Positions 40,711 through 49,950 are shown, counted from the first letter of the stretch. The stretch: 64,000 bases of DNA from Dyadobacter fermentans DSM 18053 (GCF_000023125.1 NC_013037.1:868001-932000); one strand, 5' to 3'. Numbers and translations: made by a program. Notes: a model not told the origin generated them from the sequence alone.

Positions 40711-41560
40711 AAGAGGGCCTCGCTGGGGCCGATGCATCGGCCCCGGTACGTATTTCTAAACAGGAGGCCCCGCTGGGGCCGATGCATTGAAGCGCAAGCG
40801 TGCAATTTCTACAAACAGGATGCCCCGCTGGGGCCGGTGCATTGGCGCAGGTTTATAATTCTATAAACAGGATGCCCCGCTGGGGCCGATGCATTGAAGC
40901 GCAAGCGTGCAATTTCTATAAACAGGATGCCCCGTTGGGGCCGGTGCATTGGCGCAGGTTTATAATTCTATAAACAGGATGCCCCGCTTAGTCCGGTGCA
41001 TTGGCGCAGGTCTATAATTCTATAAACAGGATGCCCCTCTGGGGCGAATGGATTGGCACAGGTGTATAATGCCTATAAGCAGGATGCCCCGCTGGGGCCG
41101 GTGCATTGGCGCAGGTTTATAATTTTATAAACAGGATGCCCCTCTGGGGCCAATGCATTGGCACAGGTGTGTAATTTTTATAAACAGGAGGCCCCGCTGG
41201 GGCCGGTGCATCGGAGCGCAGGCGTGCAATTTCTATAAACAGGATGCCCCGCTGGGGCCGATGCATTGGCACAGGTGTGTAATTTTTATAAACAGGAGGC
41301 CCCGCTGGGGCCGGTGCATCGGAGCGCAGGCGTGCAATTTCTATAAACAGGATGCCCCGCTGGGGCCGTTGCATTGACACAGGCCTATAATTTCTATGAA
41401 CAGGATGCCCCGCTGGGGCCGATGTATTGGCACCGGTATGTAATTTCTATAAATAGGATGCCCGGCCGGGCCGATGCATTGGCACAGGTATGTAATTTCT
41501 ATAAACAAGATGCCTTGCAAAGACCAATGCATTGCAATTGGTATATATTTTTCTATAAAT
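40711..41560 (+). repeat. Stem-loop repeat array B, about 16 units of 52-55 bp
   Basis: Tandem units built as CTATAAACAGGA, hairpin core GCCCCGCTGGGGC, GATGCATTGG, and one of three alternating AT-rich linkers. Copies near 41155-41262 and 41263-41370 form an almost perfect 108-base (two-unit) tandem duplication, evidence of recent expansion. The last unit (after 41500) is eroded. The linkers recur among units, unlike CRISPR spacers, and no cas genes are near. The array ends a few bases before the start of an epimerase-like gene. Long open frames across it are a by-product of the repeat period and lack coding character. Confidence 0.9.
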
Positions 41561-41566
41561 TCCATC

Positions 41567-42229
41567 ATGAAAATTATCATCACAGGCACGACGGGTATGA
41601 TTGGCGAGGGCGTTTTGATTGAATGCCTTCAACATCCGCAGATCACCCAGGTTTTGAGCGTCAGTCGCAAACCGTGCGGCGTGGAGCATCCCAAGCTGAC
41701 TGAATATATCGTTCCCGACTTTTTAACCTTGCAACCCGATGATCCCAAACTGACGGGCTATGACGCGTGCTTCTTTTGCGCGGGCGTGAGCAGCGTCGGC
41801 ATGAGTGAGGAGCAGTACGAGCGGCTCACGTATGACACGACGATCGCGTTTGCACGCGCTACCGGCCCTTCTCCGCAAATGTCGTTTGTGTATGTGAGCG
41901 GCGGCGGCACCGATAGCAGCGAGAAGGGCCGTATGCATTGGGCGCGGGTGAAGGGGAAAACGGAAAACGATCTGATGAAAATGCCTTTTAAGCAGGCATT
42001 TGGCTTTCGGATCGGTGTGGTGGAGCCTGCTGCGGGACAGAAAAAGGTGCTGCGTTATTACAAATATTTCTCCTGGCTTATCCCCTTACTCAAAGTGCTG
42101 CTTCCGCGGACCGTCAGCACGATGAGGCAGGTGGCGCACGCTATGATCAATGCTGCCCGGAACGGCTACCCTGAAAACGTCATTCAGGTGAAGGATATCG
42201 CCATTTTATCCAAACAGGATCCCATTTAG
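41567..42229 (+). CDS. NAD-dependent epimerase/dehydratase-like Rossmann protein
   Basis: 220 residues from the ATG at 41567 (MKIIITGTTGMIGEGVLIECL). The glycine motif TGTTGMIGEG and later YVSGGGTDSSEKGRMHWARVKGKTEN, with catalytic-like Ser and Lys, fit the atypical/extended SDR superfamily. It is similar in type to the protein at 12804-13436. Any longer frame would run into the repeat array, so the ATG after the array is chosen. Its promoter would have to lie within or just after the array, which makes its transcription unusual. Confidence 0.85.
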   Translation: MKIIITGTTGMIGEGVLIECLQHPQITQVLSVSRKPCGVEHPKLTEYIVPDFLTLQPDDPKLTGYDACFFCAGVSSVGMSEEQYERLTYDTTIAFARATGPSPQMSFVYVSGGGTDSSEKGRMHWARVKGKTENDLMKMPFKQAFGFRIGVVEPAAGQKKVLRYYKYFSWLIPLLKVLLPRTVSTMRQVAHAMINAARNGYPENVIQVKDIAILSKQDPI

Positions 42230-42277
42230 GTCATATAACACTGAAAGCAGGGCCGGAATCACGATTTTTGAATATCA

Positions 42278-42321
42278 AAACAAACAAGCCCCGGATTACT
42301 GATTCCGGGGCTTGTTTGTTT
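42278..42321. terminator. Bidirectional terminator, 18-bp perfect stem
   Basis: AAACAAACAAGCCCCGGA pairs perfectly with TCCGGGGCTTGTTTGTTT around an 8-base loop. The U-rich 3' arm on each strand serves the convergent epimerase-like gene and the susD gene. Confidence 0.88.
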
Positions 42322-42378
42322 AATCCTGAGATTGCTTATTAACTGATTCTGATAGTGAGTCGTGCAGTTGATAAAGCA

Positions 42379-43830
42379 TTAATAACCGGGATTTTGCGTA
42401 ATCTTATCGCGGTTGATATCGATCTGGCTTTGCGGGATCGGAAAAACGAGGTTATTCTCGGTCAGCTCGTTCACGAGCCGGATCTGATCCTTTTTACTAT
42501 TCAGCACCGGGATCGCGCGGCCGGTGCGGACCAGGTCGAACCAGCGGTGGCCTTCGAATGCCAGTTCCACACGTCTTTCCTGCTCGATGGCCAATCGGAA
42601 TGCCTGCTGGGTGGCCGTGTTGGCGGCGGTTTTGTTCGGTAGCCCGGCGCGGGTGCGTACCAGGTTCAGATAGGTAAATGCTTCGCCGCTGGCCTGGTAA
42701 GCGGTTTCGTTCACTGCTTCGGCATACATTAATAATACATCGGCGTAGCGGATCAGCGGGATGTTGTTGCCATTGTCGTTTTTGGCAACGGGCACGTCGT
42801 GGTATTTTTTGATAAACCGGTCGGGAATGGTCTGGCCGGCTGCATTGACATAAGATGTTGCCACAGAAACGTCCTTGCGGAGGTCGCCGGTTTCGTAAGC
42901 GTTGACAATGTCCAGCGTCGGCTGGTTATTGCCATCGCCGCCAAATGCGATCACCGCATTACCCGAATTCTGAGGCGCAAAGGAGTTCGGCCACGAGTTT
43001 CCTTCGCCCGCGCCACCCGATTTGTACTGCACATCGAACACGGACTCCTTGTTGTTTTTGTTCGACACCCTGAAAACATCCGCGTAGGAAGGCAGCAATG
43101 CGTAAGTGCCCTGGTCGATCACCTCTTTCAGTTTGGCGGCTGCGGGTGCATATTTTTTCTGTGTCAGATACACTTTGCCCAGATATGCACGTGCGGCGCC
43201 CTTGGTGGCCCGGCCATTGTCGGCAGCGGGGTAGGAGACCGGCAGCACGGCTTCCGCTTCGGTCAGGTCTTTCTCTATCTGCGCGTAAACGTCGGCTTTC
43301 GGGGCACGGCCAAAGGTGTAACCTTCGTCGGGGTTAGCAACCGGTTTCAGTACCAGCGGAACATCGCCGAAAGTTTGTACCAATGTAAAATACACCACCG
43401 CACGCAAAAACTTCGTCTCGGCCATGTACCTGTTTTTCAACGTTTCGTCCATCGTCACACCGCCGATGCGTTCGAGAATGGTGTTGTAGCGGGCGATCGC
43501 ATTATAGCCTTCGTTCCAGCGATTGGAAATGAACGGGTTGGTAGTACGAATGTAAAAACGGTCGAATTCGTCCTGGTCGGTCACCGAGCCGGAAGCAACC
43601 GCCACGGTATTATCCGAAGTGATTTCGCCGAAAACGTAGCTGTTTCCAGCCAATCCTCCCGCTTGCAAAGCCGCATATCCGCCATTGACCGCGTTTTTGA
43701 AGTCGTCGGCGGTTCGGTAAAAATTATCGCTCGTCGGCGTCGAAATGGGCCTGAGATCCAGGAACTCGTCGCTGCACGAGCCGAGCAGCACCGTGGCGGC
43801 GAGGAAAATGTATGATCTTGCTATTTTCAT
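42379..43830 (-). CDS. susD: SusD/RagB family nutrient-binding outer-membrane lipoprotein
   Basis: 483 residues from the ATG at 43830. Lipobox LLGSC (Cys19) followed by SDEFLDLRPISTPTSDNFYRTADDF, the standard SusD start. The helical TPR-like core (FLRAVVYFTLVQTFGDVPLVL) and the C-terminal LNLVRTRAGL, IEQERRVELAFEGHRWFDLVRTG are diagnostic. It forms the lid over the SusC transporter encoded just upstream. The bound glycan or peptide cannot be told; no hydrolase genes lie in the operon. Confidence 0.95.
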   Translation of the reverse strand: MKIARSYIFLAATVLLGSCSDEFLDLRPISTPTSDNFYRTADDFKNAVNGGYAALQAGGLAGNSYVFGEITSDNTVAVASGSVTDQDEFDRFYIRTTNPFISNRWNEGYNAIARYNTILERIGGVTMDETLKNRYMAETKFLRAVVYFTLVQTFGDVPLVLKPVANPDEGYTFGRAPKADVYAQIEKDLTEAEAVLPVSYPAADNGRATKGAARAYLGKVYLTQKKYAPAAAKLKEVIDQGTYALLPSYADVFRVSNKNNKESVFDVQYKSGGAGEGNSWPNSFAPQNSGNAVIAFGGDGNNQPTLDIVNAYETGDLRKDVSVATSYVNAAGQTIPDRFIKKYHDVPVAKNDNGNNIPLIRYADVLLMYAEAVNETAYQASGEAFTYLNLVRTRAGLPNKTAANTATQQAFRLAIEQERRVELAFEGHRWFDLVRTGRAIPVLNSKKDQIRLVNELTENNLVFPIPQSQIDINRDKITQNPGY

Positions 43831-43881
43831 TGTGTTCAATGTTTTGAAAAAATGCCGATCGCTCGGACTATTAAATGCCGA

Positions 43882-46800
43882 TCAGAATCCAATGTTGATA
43901 CCCAGCGTGAAAGTTCTAGCCAAGGGATACGAACCATAATCCACCCCGGCGGCCAATGGTCCCGGAAGCGGTGTGCCGGTGGTGGCAATGGCGGCCGATT
44001 CATAGTTACTTACCTCGGGATTGTAATTGAGGTATTTGGTAAATGTGAAAAGGTTTTGTGCCGAAGCATAAATGCGCACCTGCTGCAACCTGGCTTTGCT
44101 GATCAACGCGGCGGGCAACTGGTAACCAAGGCTTACGTTCTGGATGCGCAGGTAGGAACCATCTTCCACCCAGCGCGTCGAAATCGCATTGTTGTTACCG
44201 GTTGTCCGTGCATTGGCGCGGGGCGTTACGCCGTCGCCGGGATTTTCGGGCGACCGCCATCTGTTCAGTACCGTGCTCAGCTGGTTGGCGTTTCCTTCCA
44301 GGTTTTCAAAAAAGCGGCGGCTCAGGTTCAGGATTTCACCGCCTTGCGAGCCCTGGATCGCTATGTTTAGGTCAAAACCCTTGTAGGTGAAGGTGTTGGT
44401 CATGCCGTAAATGAAGTCGGGCTGGTTGTTGCCGATGATCGTCCGGTCGTTGGCGTCGATCTTGCCGTCGCGGTTGATGTCCTCGTATTTCACATCTCCC
44501 GGCCGTGTTGTCGGGTCGTGCGGGTGGCTATCCACGTCGGCCTGGTCTTTGAATACCCCGATTTGTTTAAACCCGAAGAAGCTTCCGATCGGCGATCCGA
44601 TTTGGGTAATGTTGGTTTCGCCCACGCCGCTCGCGCTGCGGATCGGGTCGCCTGTGGGCCCGAGTGCCAGTACTTTATTGCGGTTCAACGAAAGGTTCAG
44701 GCTGGTATTCCAGACGAACGCTTTGGTCAGGTTGCGGGTGTTCAATGCGAATTCCCAGCCTTTGTTTTCCATTTTACCAATATTCTTTACCGCTGTACCA
44801 AAGCCGGTTAGCGTAGGCACGTTCACGGATAGCAGCAGGTCTTTGGTGATGCGCCGGTAATAATCCACGATCAGGAATACACGGTTGCCGAACAATCCCA
44901 CGTCGATACCGGCGTCTAGCTGCTGGCTGCGTTCCCAGCCCAGCTGCGGGTTGGCCAGCGACGATGGCGCCAATCCGTTCACCAGGTTATTGTTGAAGCT
45001 GTAATTGTCGGACCGCAGCGTGGCTACATAGGGATAGTTGTTTGTAAATGCATTATTTCCTGCCAAACCATAGCTCACACGCAGTTTCGCCTCCGAAATG
45101 GCCGAAATGCTTTTAACAAAATTCTCTTCACTGATCCGCCATCCGAGCGATCCCGCCGGGAATGTCCCCCACCGGTTTTCCGACCCGAAAATGGAAGAAC
45201 CATCGCGGCGCACGGACACATTCACGAGGTATTTCCCTTTGTAATTATAGTTAGCCCTGGCAAAATAGGACGCAGAGGCATTTTCAAGTCGCTGGGAAAC
45301 CGCCGTGGTGGTGCTTCCGCTCGCGCTTCCGTTCAAGGTTTCGACCACGTCGTTCGGGAAGGAGCTACCCGTTCCCTGGCTTTCCTGGAACTGGAACCTG
45401 GTCGATTCCATACCGATCAGTACGTCGAAATTATGCACATCGCGGAGTGACTTGCTGTAATTGAGGGTTTGGTTAAACAACCAGCTCAGGCCCTGGTCGG
45501 AGAATGCAGTACCTGTCGAGACGGACGGCGGCAAAATCTGGTTCAGAGGCATTCGCGACGTGCGGTAGGCATTGCGGCGGTTGCCAGTGAAATTGACGTT
45601 CCCGGTTACGCGGTAGGTGAAATCCTTGAAAAGTTTGAGTTCCGCGTAAGTATTTCCAAGAAGATTGGTCGTAATGTACTGGCTGTTGTACTCGGTAATG
45701 TTGGCTACGGGGTTGGTGATGCCGGGGTAGTTGTAAGGCGCTGCAAATGCGGTTTGTGACGTGTACGAACCATCCGCAGCATAAATCGGGATCATCGGCA
45801 TTACCGACAGCGCCGAGTTGATCACCGCATTGTCGGCCCAGTGGCCCGCGTCGCGCACTTCCTGCTGGACGCGGTAAGTAGGGTTGATATTCAAACCTAT
45901 TTTCAATGTCGGCAGCACATTCACTTCCACGTTGGCACGCATGGTGTACCGGTCCATTGCCGACCGCCGGATCACACCATCCTGCGTAAGGTAGCCGCCG
46001 CTGATGCTGTACCGGGCTTTGTCGCTGCCGCCGGAGGCCGAAAGCTGGTAGCTGCTCATTTTGCCCGTGCGGAATATTTCGTCCTGATAATCGGTATAAG
46101 GAAGCGCCGCTACCTTGGCAGGATCGTCGAAGTTGAACCAGTCGAACACTTCGCCCCGCGGGTAGCGGTAGCGCAGGTAGTCCGTCGGACGCGCGCTGTT
46201 CGGGTCGCTGATGTTGGCACCGGGCACATTGTCGAGGTATGCATTGTTGGAGGCATCTTTTCCGAACTCGGCGAACTGCTGCGAGTTGATCAGGTCGAGC
46301 TTTTTACTAACCTGCTGGAAACCGGTAAACATATCGAGGTTGACGCTGGGCTTGCCGCTTTTGCCTTGCTTGGTGGTGACGAGGATCACACCGTTCGAGC
46401 CTTTGGAACCGTAAATGGCCGTCGACGACGCGTCTTTCAGCACGTCCATACTTTCAATGTCGTTCGGGCTGAGGTTGGCGAAAATGCTGGCATTCACAAT
46501 GTTACCGTCGATCACGATCAGCGGTGAGTTACCCGCGCTGATAGACCCGAATCCGCGTACCTTGATCGCGGGCGTCGCGCCGGGCGAGCCGCTGTTTTGC
46601 TGCACCACCACGCCCGGTATCTTTCCCTGCAATGCGGTTGCCACGTTCGATACCGGCATATCGCGGAGTTCGCTCATCGGTACCGACGAGATAGCGGCCG
46701 TTACATCGGCACGTTTCTGCGTACCATAACCCACTACCACCACTTCTTCCAATGCCTTGGTATCCGTTTGCAATGTGATCTCGACCACGCTTTCATTTTC

Positions 46801-47427
46801 GATGCTCTTCTCCTGGGGTACGTAACCGACAAAGCTGAAAATAAGCGTCGCCGGGCCGTCAGGAACCGCCAGTTCGTAAGTTCCGTCGATATTGGTGCTG
46901 GTCCCGCGCTGGGTGCCCTTCACGACCACGCTTACACCGGGAAGTCCTTCGCCCTTTTCATCCTTTACCACGCCGCGCACCGTGCGGTCGGCCCTGTTCG
47001 CGGCCGATTGTTCGCTCAGGCCTGCCGGCGACGGCTGGCCCCGCTCGGGCATTGCCGGGGTGGCCGGGGCCGGGCGGCTGTAAATCATGTATGACTTGTT
47101 TTCGAACTGCTCAAAAATCAGGTCGAGCGGCGCGAGGGCTTCCGTTAAGATCGTTTCCAGCTTTTCGGTTTTACGTTCCAGGATGGATGCGTCTACCGTT
47201 TTCTGGCTCATCAGCCTGTAATTGTAATTAAAGGCTACGCCATAGCGGCTTGATAAGCTTTTGAAAAACTGCGGCAAGGCTATCCGGGCAGGCTTGCCGG
47301 GCTGAGCGGGTGCTTCCTGAGCATACTTGTGCGCATGAGCGACTAACTGGGCGCGTGCGTAGGAATGCGTGAGCACCCCGGCACTAAAAATTAGCCAGCC
47401 ACTACAAAACAGTAAGTTTTTCTTCAT
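43882..47427 (-). CDS. susC: SusC/RagA family TonB-linked outer-membrane protein with STN domain
   Basis: 1181 residues. After the signal peptide, an STN (secretin/TonB N-terminal) domain at about 46-118 (LPQFFKSLSSRYGVAFNYNY, APLDLIFEQFENKSYMIYS) signals to a FecR anti-sigma. A CarboxypepD_reg-like domain follows at about 148-220 (GVVKDEKGEGLPGVSVVVKG), the TonB box-like region EEVVVVGYGTQKRADVTAAIS, then plug and a 22-strand barrel. It imports a nutrient with SusD. Downstream of fecR (86-base gap) in one operon with susD; the STN/FecR/sigma set makes transcription depend on substrate uptake. Confidence 0.95.
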   Translation of the reverse strand: MKKNLLFCSGWLIFSAGVLTHSYARAQLVAHAHKYAQEAPAQPGKPARIALPQFFKSLSSRYGVAFNYNYRLMSQKTVDASILERKTEKLETILTEALAPLDLIFEQFENKSYMIYSRPAPATPAMPERGQPSPAGLSEQSAANRADRTVRGVVKDEKGEGLPGVSVVVKGTQRGTSTNIDGTYELAVPDGPATLIFSFVGYVPQEKSIENESVVEITLQTDTKALEEVVVVGYGTQKRADVTAAISSVPMSELRDMPVSNVATALQGKIPGVVVQQNSGSPGATPAIKVRGFGSISAGNSPLIVIDGNIVNASIFANLSPNDIESMDVLKDASSTAIYGSKGSNGVILVTTKQGKSGKPSVNLDMFTGFQQVSKKLDLINSQQFAEFGKDASNNAYLDNVPGANISDPNSARPTDYLRYRYPRGEVFDWFNFDDPAKVAALPYTDYQDEIFRTGKMSSYQLSASGGSDKARYSISGGYLTQDGVIRRSAMDRYTMRANVEVNVLPTLKIGLNINPTYRVQQEVRDAGHWADNAVINSALSVMPMIPIYAADGSYTSQTAFAAPYNYPGITNPVANITEYNSQYITTNLLGNTYAELKLFKDFTYRVTGNVNFTGNRRNAYRTSRMPLNQILPPSVSTGTAFSDQGLSWLFNQTLNYSKSLRDVHNFDVLIGMESTRFQFQESQGTGSSFPNDVVETLNGSASGSTTTAVSQRLENASASYFARANYNYKGKYLVNVSVRRDGSSIFGSENRWGTFPAGSLGWRISEENFVKSISAISEAKLRVSYGLAGNNAFTNNYPYVATLRSDNYSFNNNLVNGLAPSSLANPQLGWERSQQLDAGIDVGLFGNRVFLIVDYYRRITKDLLLSVNVPTLTGFGTAVKNIGKMENKGWEFALNTRNLTKAFVWNTSLNLSLNRNKVLALGPTGDPIRSASGVGETNITQIGSPIGSFFGFKQIGVFKDQADVDSHPHDPTTRPGDVKYEDINRDGKIDANDRTIIGNNQPDFIYGMTNTFTYKGFDLNIAIQGSQGGEILNLSRRFFENLEGNANQLSTVLNRWRSPENPGDGVTPRANARTTGNNNAISTRWVEDGSYLRIQNVSLGYQLPAALISKARLQQVRIYASAQNLFTFTKYLNYNPEVSNYESAAIATTGTPLPGPLAAGVDYGSYPLARTFTLGINIGF

Positions 47428-47512
47428 TGGAATACTAATTTTAGGGTTTCAAATAGTTAATGCCACCTGTTGCTTTTTACCTTGGCGGGGACAGAAGCGC
47501 AGGTGGATATTT

Positions 47513-48463
47513 TTATTCTATCACATAGGTTTGGCCGTCTTTCCGGGCTTTTACCTGATAGAGTTTTTCAATCATCTGGAAATAAGAATCAATGGAGTCG
47601 GTAGGGATGGTGCCGGCGAAGGTTTCATTCCGGAATGCCGGCGTGCATTGCACGGTAATGCCGTACGTGTCGCTGATCCAGTCGAATATTTCTCCTAACT
47701 GTTTGTTTTCCAGGTACATCGCGCCATCTTTCCAGCCGAGCCGGGGCTTCGCTTGTACGGCGGCCTTGGCCAACACCGGCTTCACACGGCTCCGGCTGAT
47801 CATCTCATTGGGTTTCAGGACAATGTCCGGCGTTTGGCGCGATTGATCCACTACGCGTACCGCGCCCGAGCGGAGCACGACATTCACGTCGCCATGCCGG
47901 TTTACGACATTGAATACCGTACCGAGCACTTCCACGTTCAGCTCGTTAGCCATATGCACCACGAACTTGTTGTGATTGGCCGTGTGCCGCACCGAAAACT
48001 GGGCTTCTCCATCGAGCCACACCTGGCGGTTGCCCAGCGAATCGGGGGCGTAGCGTAAGGTGGAGTGGCCATTGAGCCAGACTACGGAACCCTCGGGCAG
48101 CACGATATGCTTTCGCTCGCCGTAGGCAGTCCGGTATTCCAGCGGTCCCGGACGGAACAACCACAGCCGCGCGGCGCCGACTATCAATAGAATACCCACC
48201 AGACTGGCGGCCATTACTACCCAGCGGTTCCGGCCAAACGACCTTACCGGGTGGAACGAGCCCGGTTCGTGCTGCTGAACCGTATGAATGATGTGCTGAA
48301 AGAGATCTTGCCCTTGTTCCGACCGCTGCGATTCGGATAGACCATCGTCGGCATCGGTGCCGAGCATTTGCTTCCAATGCATTTCCAGGAGTTCGCGTTC
48401 CTCGCGGGTGGCGGTGCCCTCGCGGTAGCGGCGGATCAGGTACTGCAGTTGCTTCTGGTGCAT
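47513..48463 (-). CDS. fecR: FecR family anti-sigma factor
   Basis: 316 residues from the ATG at 48463 (MHQKQLQYLIRRYRE). A cytoplasmic N-terminal sigma-binding part (1-80) precedes a single membrane helix (about 81-103), then the periplasmic FecR domain (RTAYGERKHIVLPEGSVVWLNGHSTLRYA, VWLDGEAQFSV, LNVEVLGTVFNV) and a DUF4974-like STN-type C-terminus (LGEIFDWISDTYGITVQ). It should hold the divergently encoded ECF sigma inactive until the SusC STN domain signals. Confidence 0.94.
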   Translation of the reverse strand: MHQKQLQYLIRRYREGTATREERELLEMHWKQMLGTDADDGLSESQRSEQGQDLFQHIIHTVQQHEPGSFHPVRSFGRNRWVVMAASLVGILLIVGAARLWLFRPGPLEYRTAYGERKHIVLPEGSVVWLNGHSTLRYAPDSLGNRQVWLDGEAQFSVRHTANHNKFVVHMANELNVEVLGTVFNVVNRHGDVNVVLRSGAVRVVDQSRQTPDIVLKPNEMISRSRVKPVLAKAAVQAKPRLGWKDGAMYLENKQLGEIFDWISDTYGITVQCTPAFRNETFAGTIPTDSIDSYFQMIEKLYQVKARKDGQTYVIE

Positions 48464-48636
48464 GTGATTGAGTTGGTTTATTGTATGACGGGCCACCGCA
48501 ACTACTCCCTAAACCATCGTCAAGAAAAATCTTTGATTCGTTCTAAAAAAATTAAATCCAACGCGTATATGGTGGCATCACTAGGATAATACTTAATATT
48601 GTTAGACTTTTTTATAGAGATCTGTCTCCACCGTTC

Positions 48637-49224
48637 ATGCAGTTTTCCGCTTCACCGCCAGACCACGACGAGTTACTTGCCGGCCTGAAATCCGGGAACG
48701 AGGCGGCGTTCAGGAAGATCTATGAAAAGTTCTGGTCGCCCCTGTACGCGGTCGCCTACAATCACCTTCGCGAGCGGATGGTGGCCGAAGAAATGGTCCA
48801 GGAGCTTTTTACCAAACTCTGGCTGAAACGGGACCAGCTGAATATCCACACATCGCTGCAAGCTTACCTGTACAAGGCGATCCGCCACCTCATTTACGAT
48901 CATATCGACAAGCAGCAGGTGCGGCAGCGCGTGCACGAGGAAATGCTCAGCCAGGGCTCGGAGGCGAGTTATATGACCGAGGAAACGCTCGATTTTCAGG
49001 AACTGCAAGTCAGGCTGGCCCAGGCCGTGGATCAGCTGCCGCAACCGGCGCAGGCGGTTTTTAAAATGAGCCGGCAGGAATATTTGTCACCCAAAGAAAT
49101 TGCGGGCCGCTTGAATGTTTCTTCCAAAGCCGTAGAATATCACCTGACCCGCGCATTGCGCATACTGCGGCTTCGGCTGAAAGATTTTGTTTTGTTTATT
49201 TCTCTTTGTCAAATGCTGGGGTAG
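48637..49224 (+). CDS. ECF sigma factor of the Bacteroides-expansion type
   Basis: 195 residues. Region 2: AFRKIYEKFWSPLYAVAYNHLRE, MVAEEMVQELFTKLWLKRDQL; region 4: ALDQLPQ-like AVDQLPQPAQAVFKMSRQEYLSPKEIAGRLNVSSKAVEYHLTRALRIL. The phrase NVSSKAVEYHLTRAL is the hallmark of RpoE-like sigma factors paired with FecR in this phylum. Divergent from fecR-susC-susD, 173 bases away. It should activate that operon on release from FecR. Confidence 0.94.
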   Translation: MQFSASPPDHDELLAGLKSGNEAAFRKIYEKFWSPLYAVAYNHLRERMVAEEMVQELFTKLWLKRDQLNIHTSLQAYLYKAIRHLIYDHIDKQQVRQRVHEEMLSQGSEASYMTEETLDFQELQVRLAQAVDQLPQPAQAVFKMSRQEYLSPKEIAGRLNVSSKAVEYHLTRALRILRLRLKDFVLFISLCQMLG

Positions 49225-49284
49225 CAAATGCAGCTCTTTTGATGAATAGCAAGTCTCAAAGACCACAGTAAGAACATTAAAGCG

Positions 49285-49881
49285 ATGCACGATTTACTAT
49301 TCGATTTTATATCAAAATACATTTCGCTGACAGAAGATGAAAAAAAGGCAGTCGTTTCGCTGGCTATATTTCGCTCAGTAAAAAAGGGAACAATTCTGCT
49401 TAGAGAAGGGGAGAAGTCTAACGATGGCTATTTTGTTCTGAAAGGCTGTATCCGAACCTACTATATCGTAGACGGTGAAGAAAAAACGACAGCATTCTAC
49501 ACCGAAATGGAAGCCTTGACGCCGCATTGCGTTATCAATAAAGCTCCTTCCGAATATTTTATTTCTTGCGTGAACGATTCGATTTTACTCGTTTCAAACC
49601 CGGATATGGAAACAGAAATATTCAGCAAGTTTCCGAAGTTTGAAAGCCTTTGCAGGATATTGGCAGAAGAATTATTAGCTAAACAGCAGATCAATTTTGA
49701 CGAGTTTAAAACATCTTCTCCCGAGCAGCGATATCTGAATCTGTTGGAGAAAAGGCCGGACCTCGTTCAGCGCGTGCCGCAGCACCAGTTGGCCAGTTAC
49801 CTCGGGATGAAGCCGCAATCGCTAAGCAGGCTACGGGCTAGGATTTTGGAGAAAAGCAAAGTATTGAGCGTCATTTCTTAA
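49285..49881 (+). CDS. Crp/Fnr-family transcriptional regulator
   Basis: 198 residues. Cyclic-nucleotide-binding-like beta-roll at about 1-120 (VKKGTILLREGEKSNDGYFVLKGCIRTYYIVDGEEKTTAFYTE) without the Arg/Ser residues that bind cAMP in Crp. C-terminal winged helix (LVQRVPQHQLASYLGMKPQSLSRLRARI). It lies just upstream of an outer-membrane-type protein and a lipoprotein, preceded by the sigma gene. Sequence is noticeably more AT-rich than the SusCD operon. Likely controls the next two genes. Confidence 0.88.
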   Translation: MHDLLFDFISKYISLTEDEKKAVVSLAIFRSVKKGTILLREGEKSNDGYFVLKGCIRTYYIVDGEEKTTAFYTEMEALTPHCVINKAPSEYFISCVNDSILLVSNPDMETEIFSKFPKFESLCRILAEELLAKQQINFDEFKTSSPEQRYLNLLEKRPDLVQRVPQHQLASYLGMKPQSLSRLRARILEKSKVLSVIS

Positions 49882-49914
49882 CCAAAGTGAACGTTTTTTG
49901 GCTGGGGGCCAATC

Positions 49915-49922
49915 TAATTTTG
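49915..49922 (+). promoter_or_regulatory. -7 promoter element (TAATTTTG)
   Basis: TAnnTTTG match 28 bases before the ATG at 49951. A T-rich patch (49894-49899) lies where the -33 element is expected. The wider CAATCTAATTTTGC is the same as in the oxidoreductase promoter at 12228-12241. Confidence 0.5.
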
Positions 49923-49950
49923 CATATCATTCAACCACAAACGGATAGAT

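Noticed and set aside
40311..41560. CRISPR array
   Set aside because: Units have a CRISPR-like period, but linkers are shared among units, the repeat is a GC hairpin with variants, orientation switches midway, and no cas gene is near.
40406..41622. Small coding genes across the repeat array
   Set aside because: Open frames of about 70-90 codons appear on both strands with the same periodic peptide. They arise from the repeat length and have no start-site signal or family resemblance.
42799..43815. 338-codon plus-strand open frame opposite susD
   Set aside because: Shadow of a conserved SusD coding sequence.
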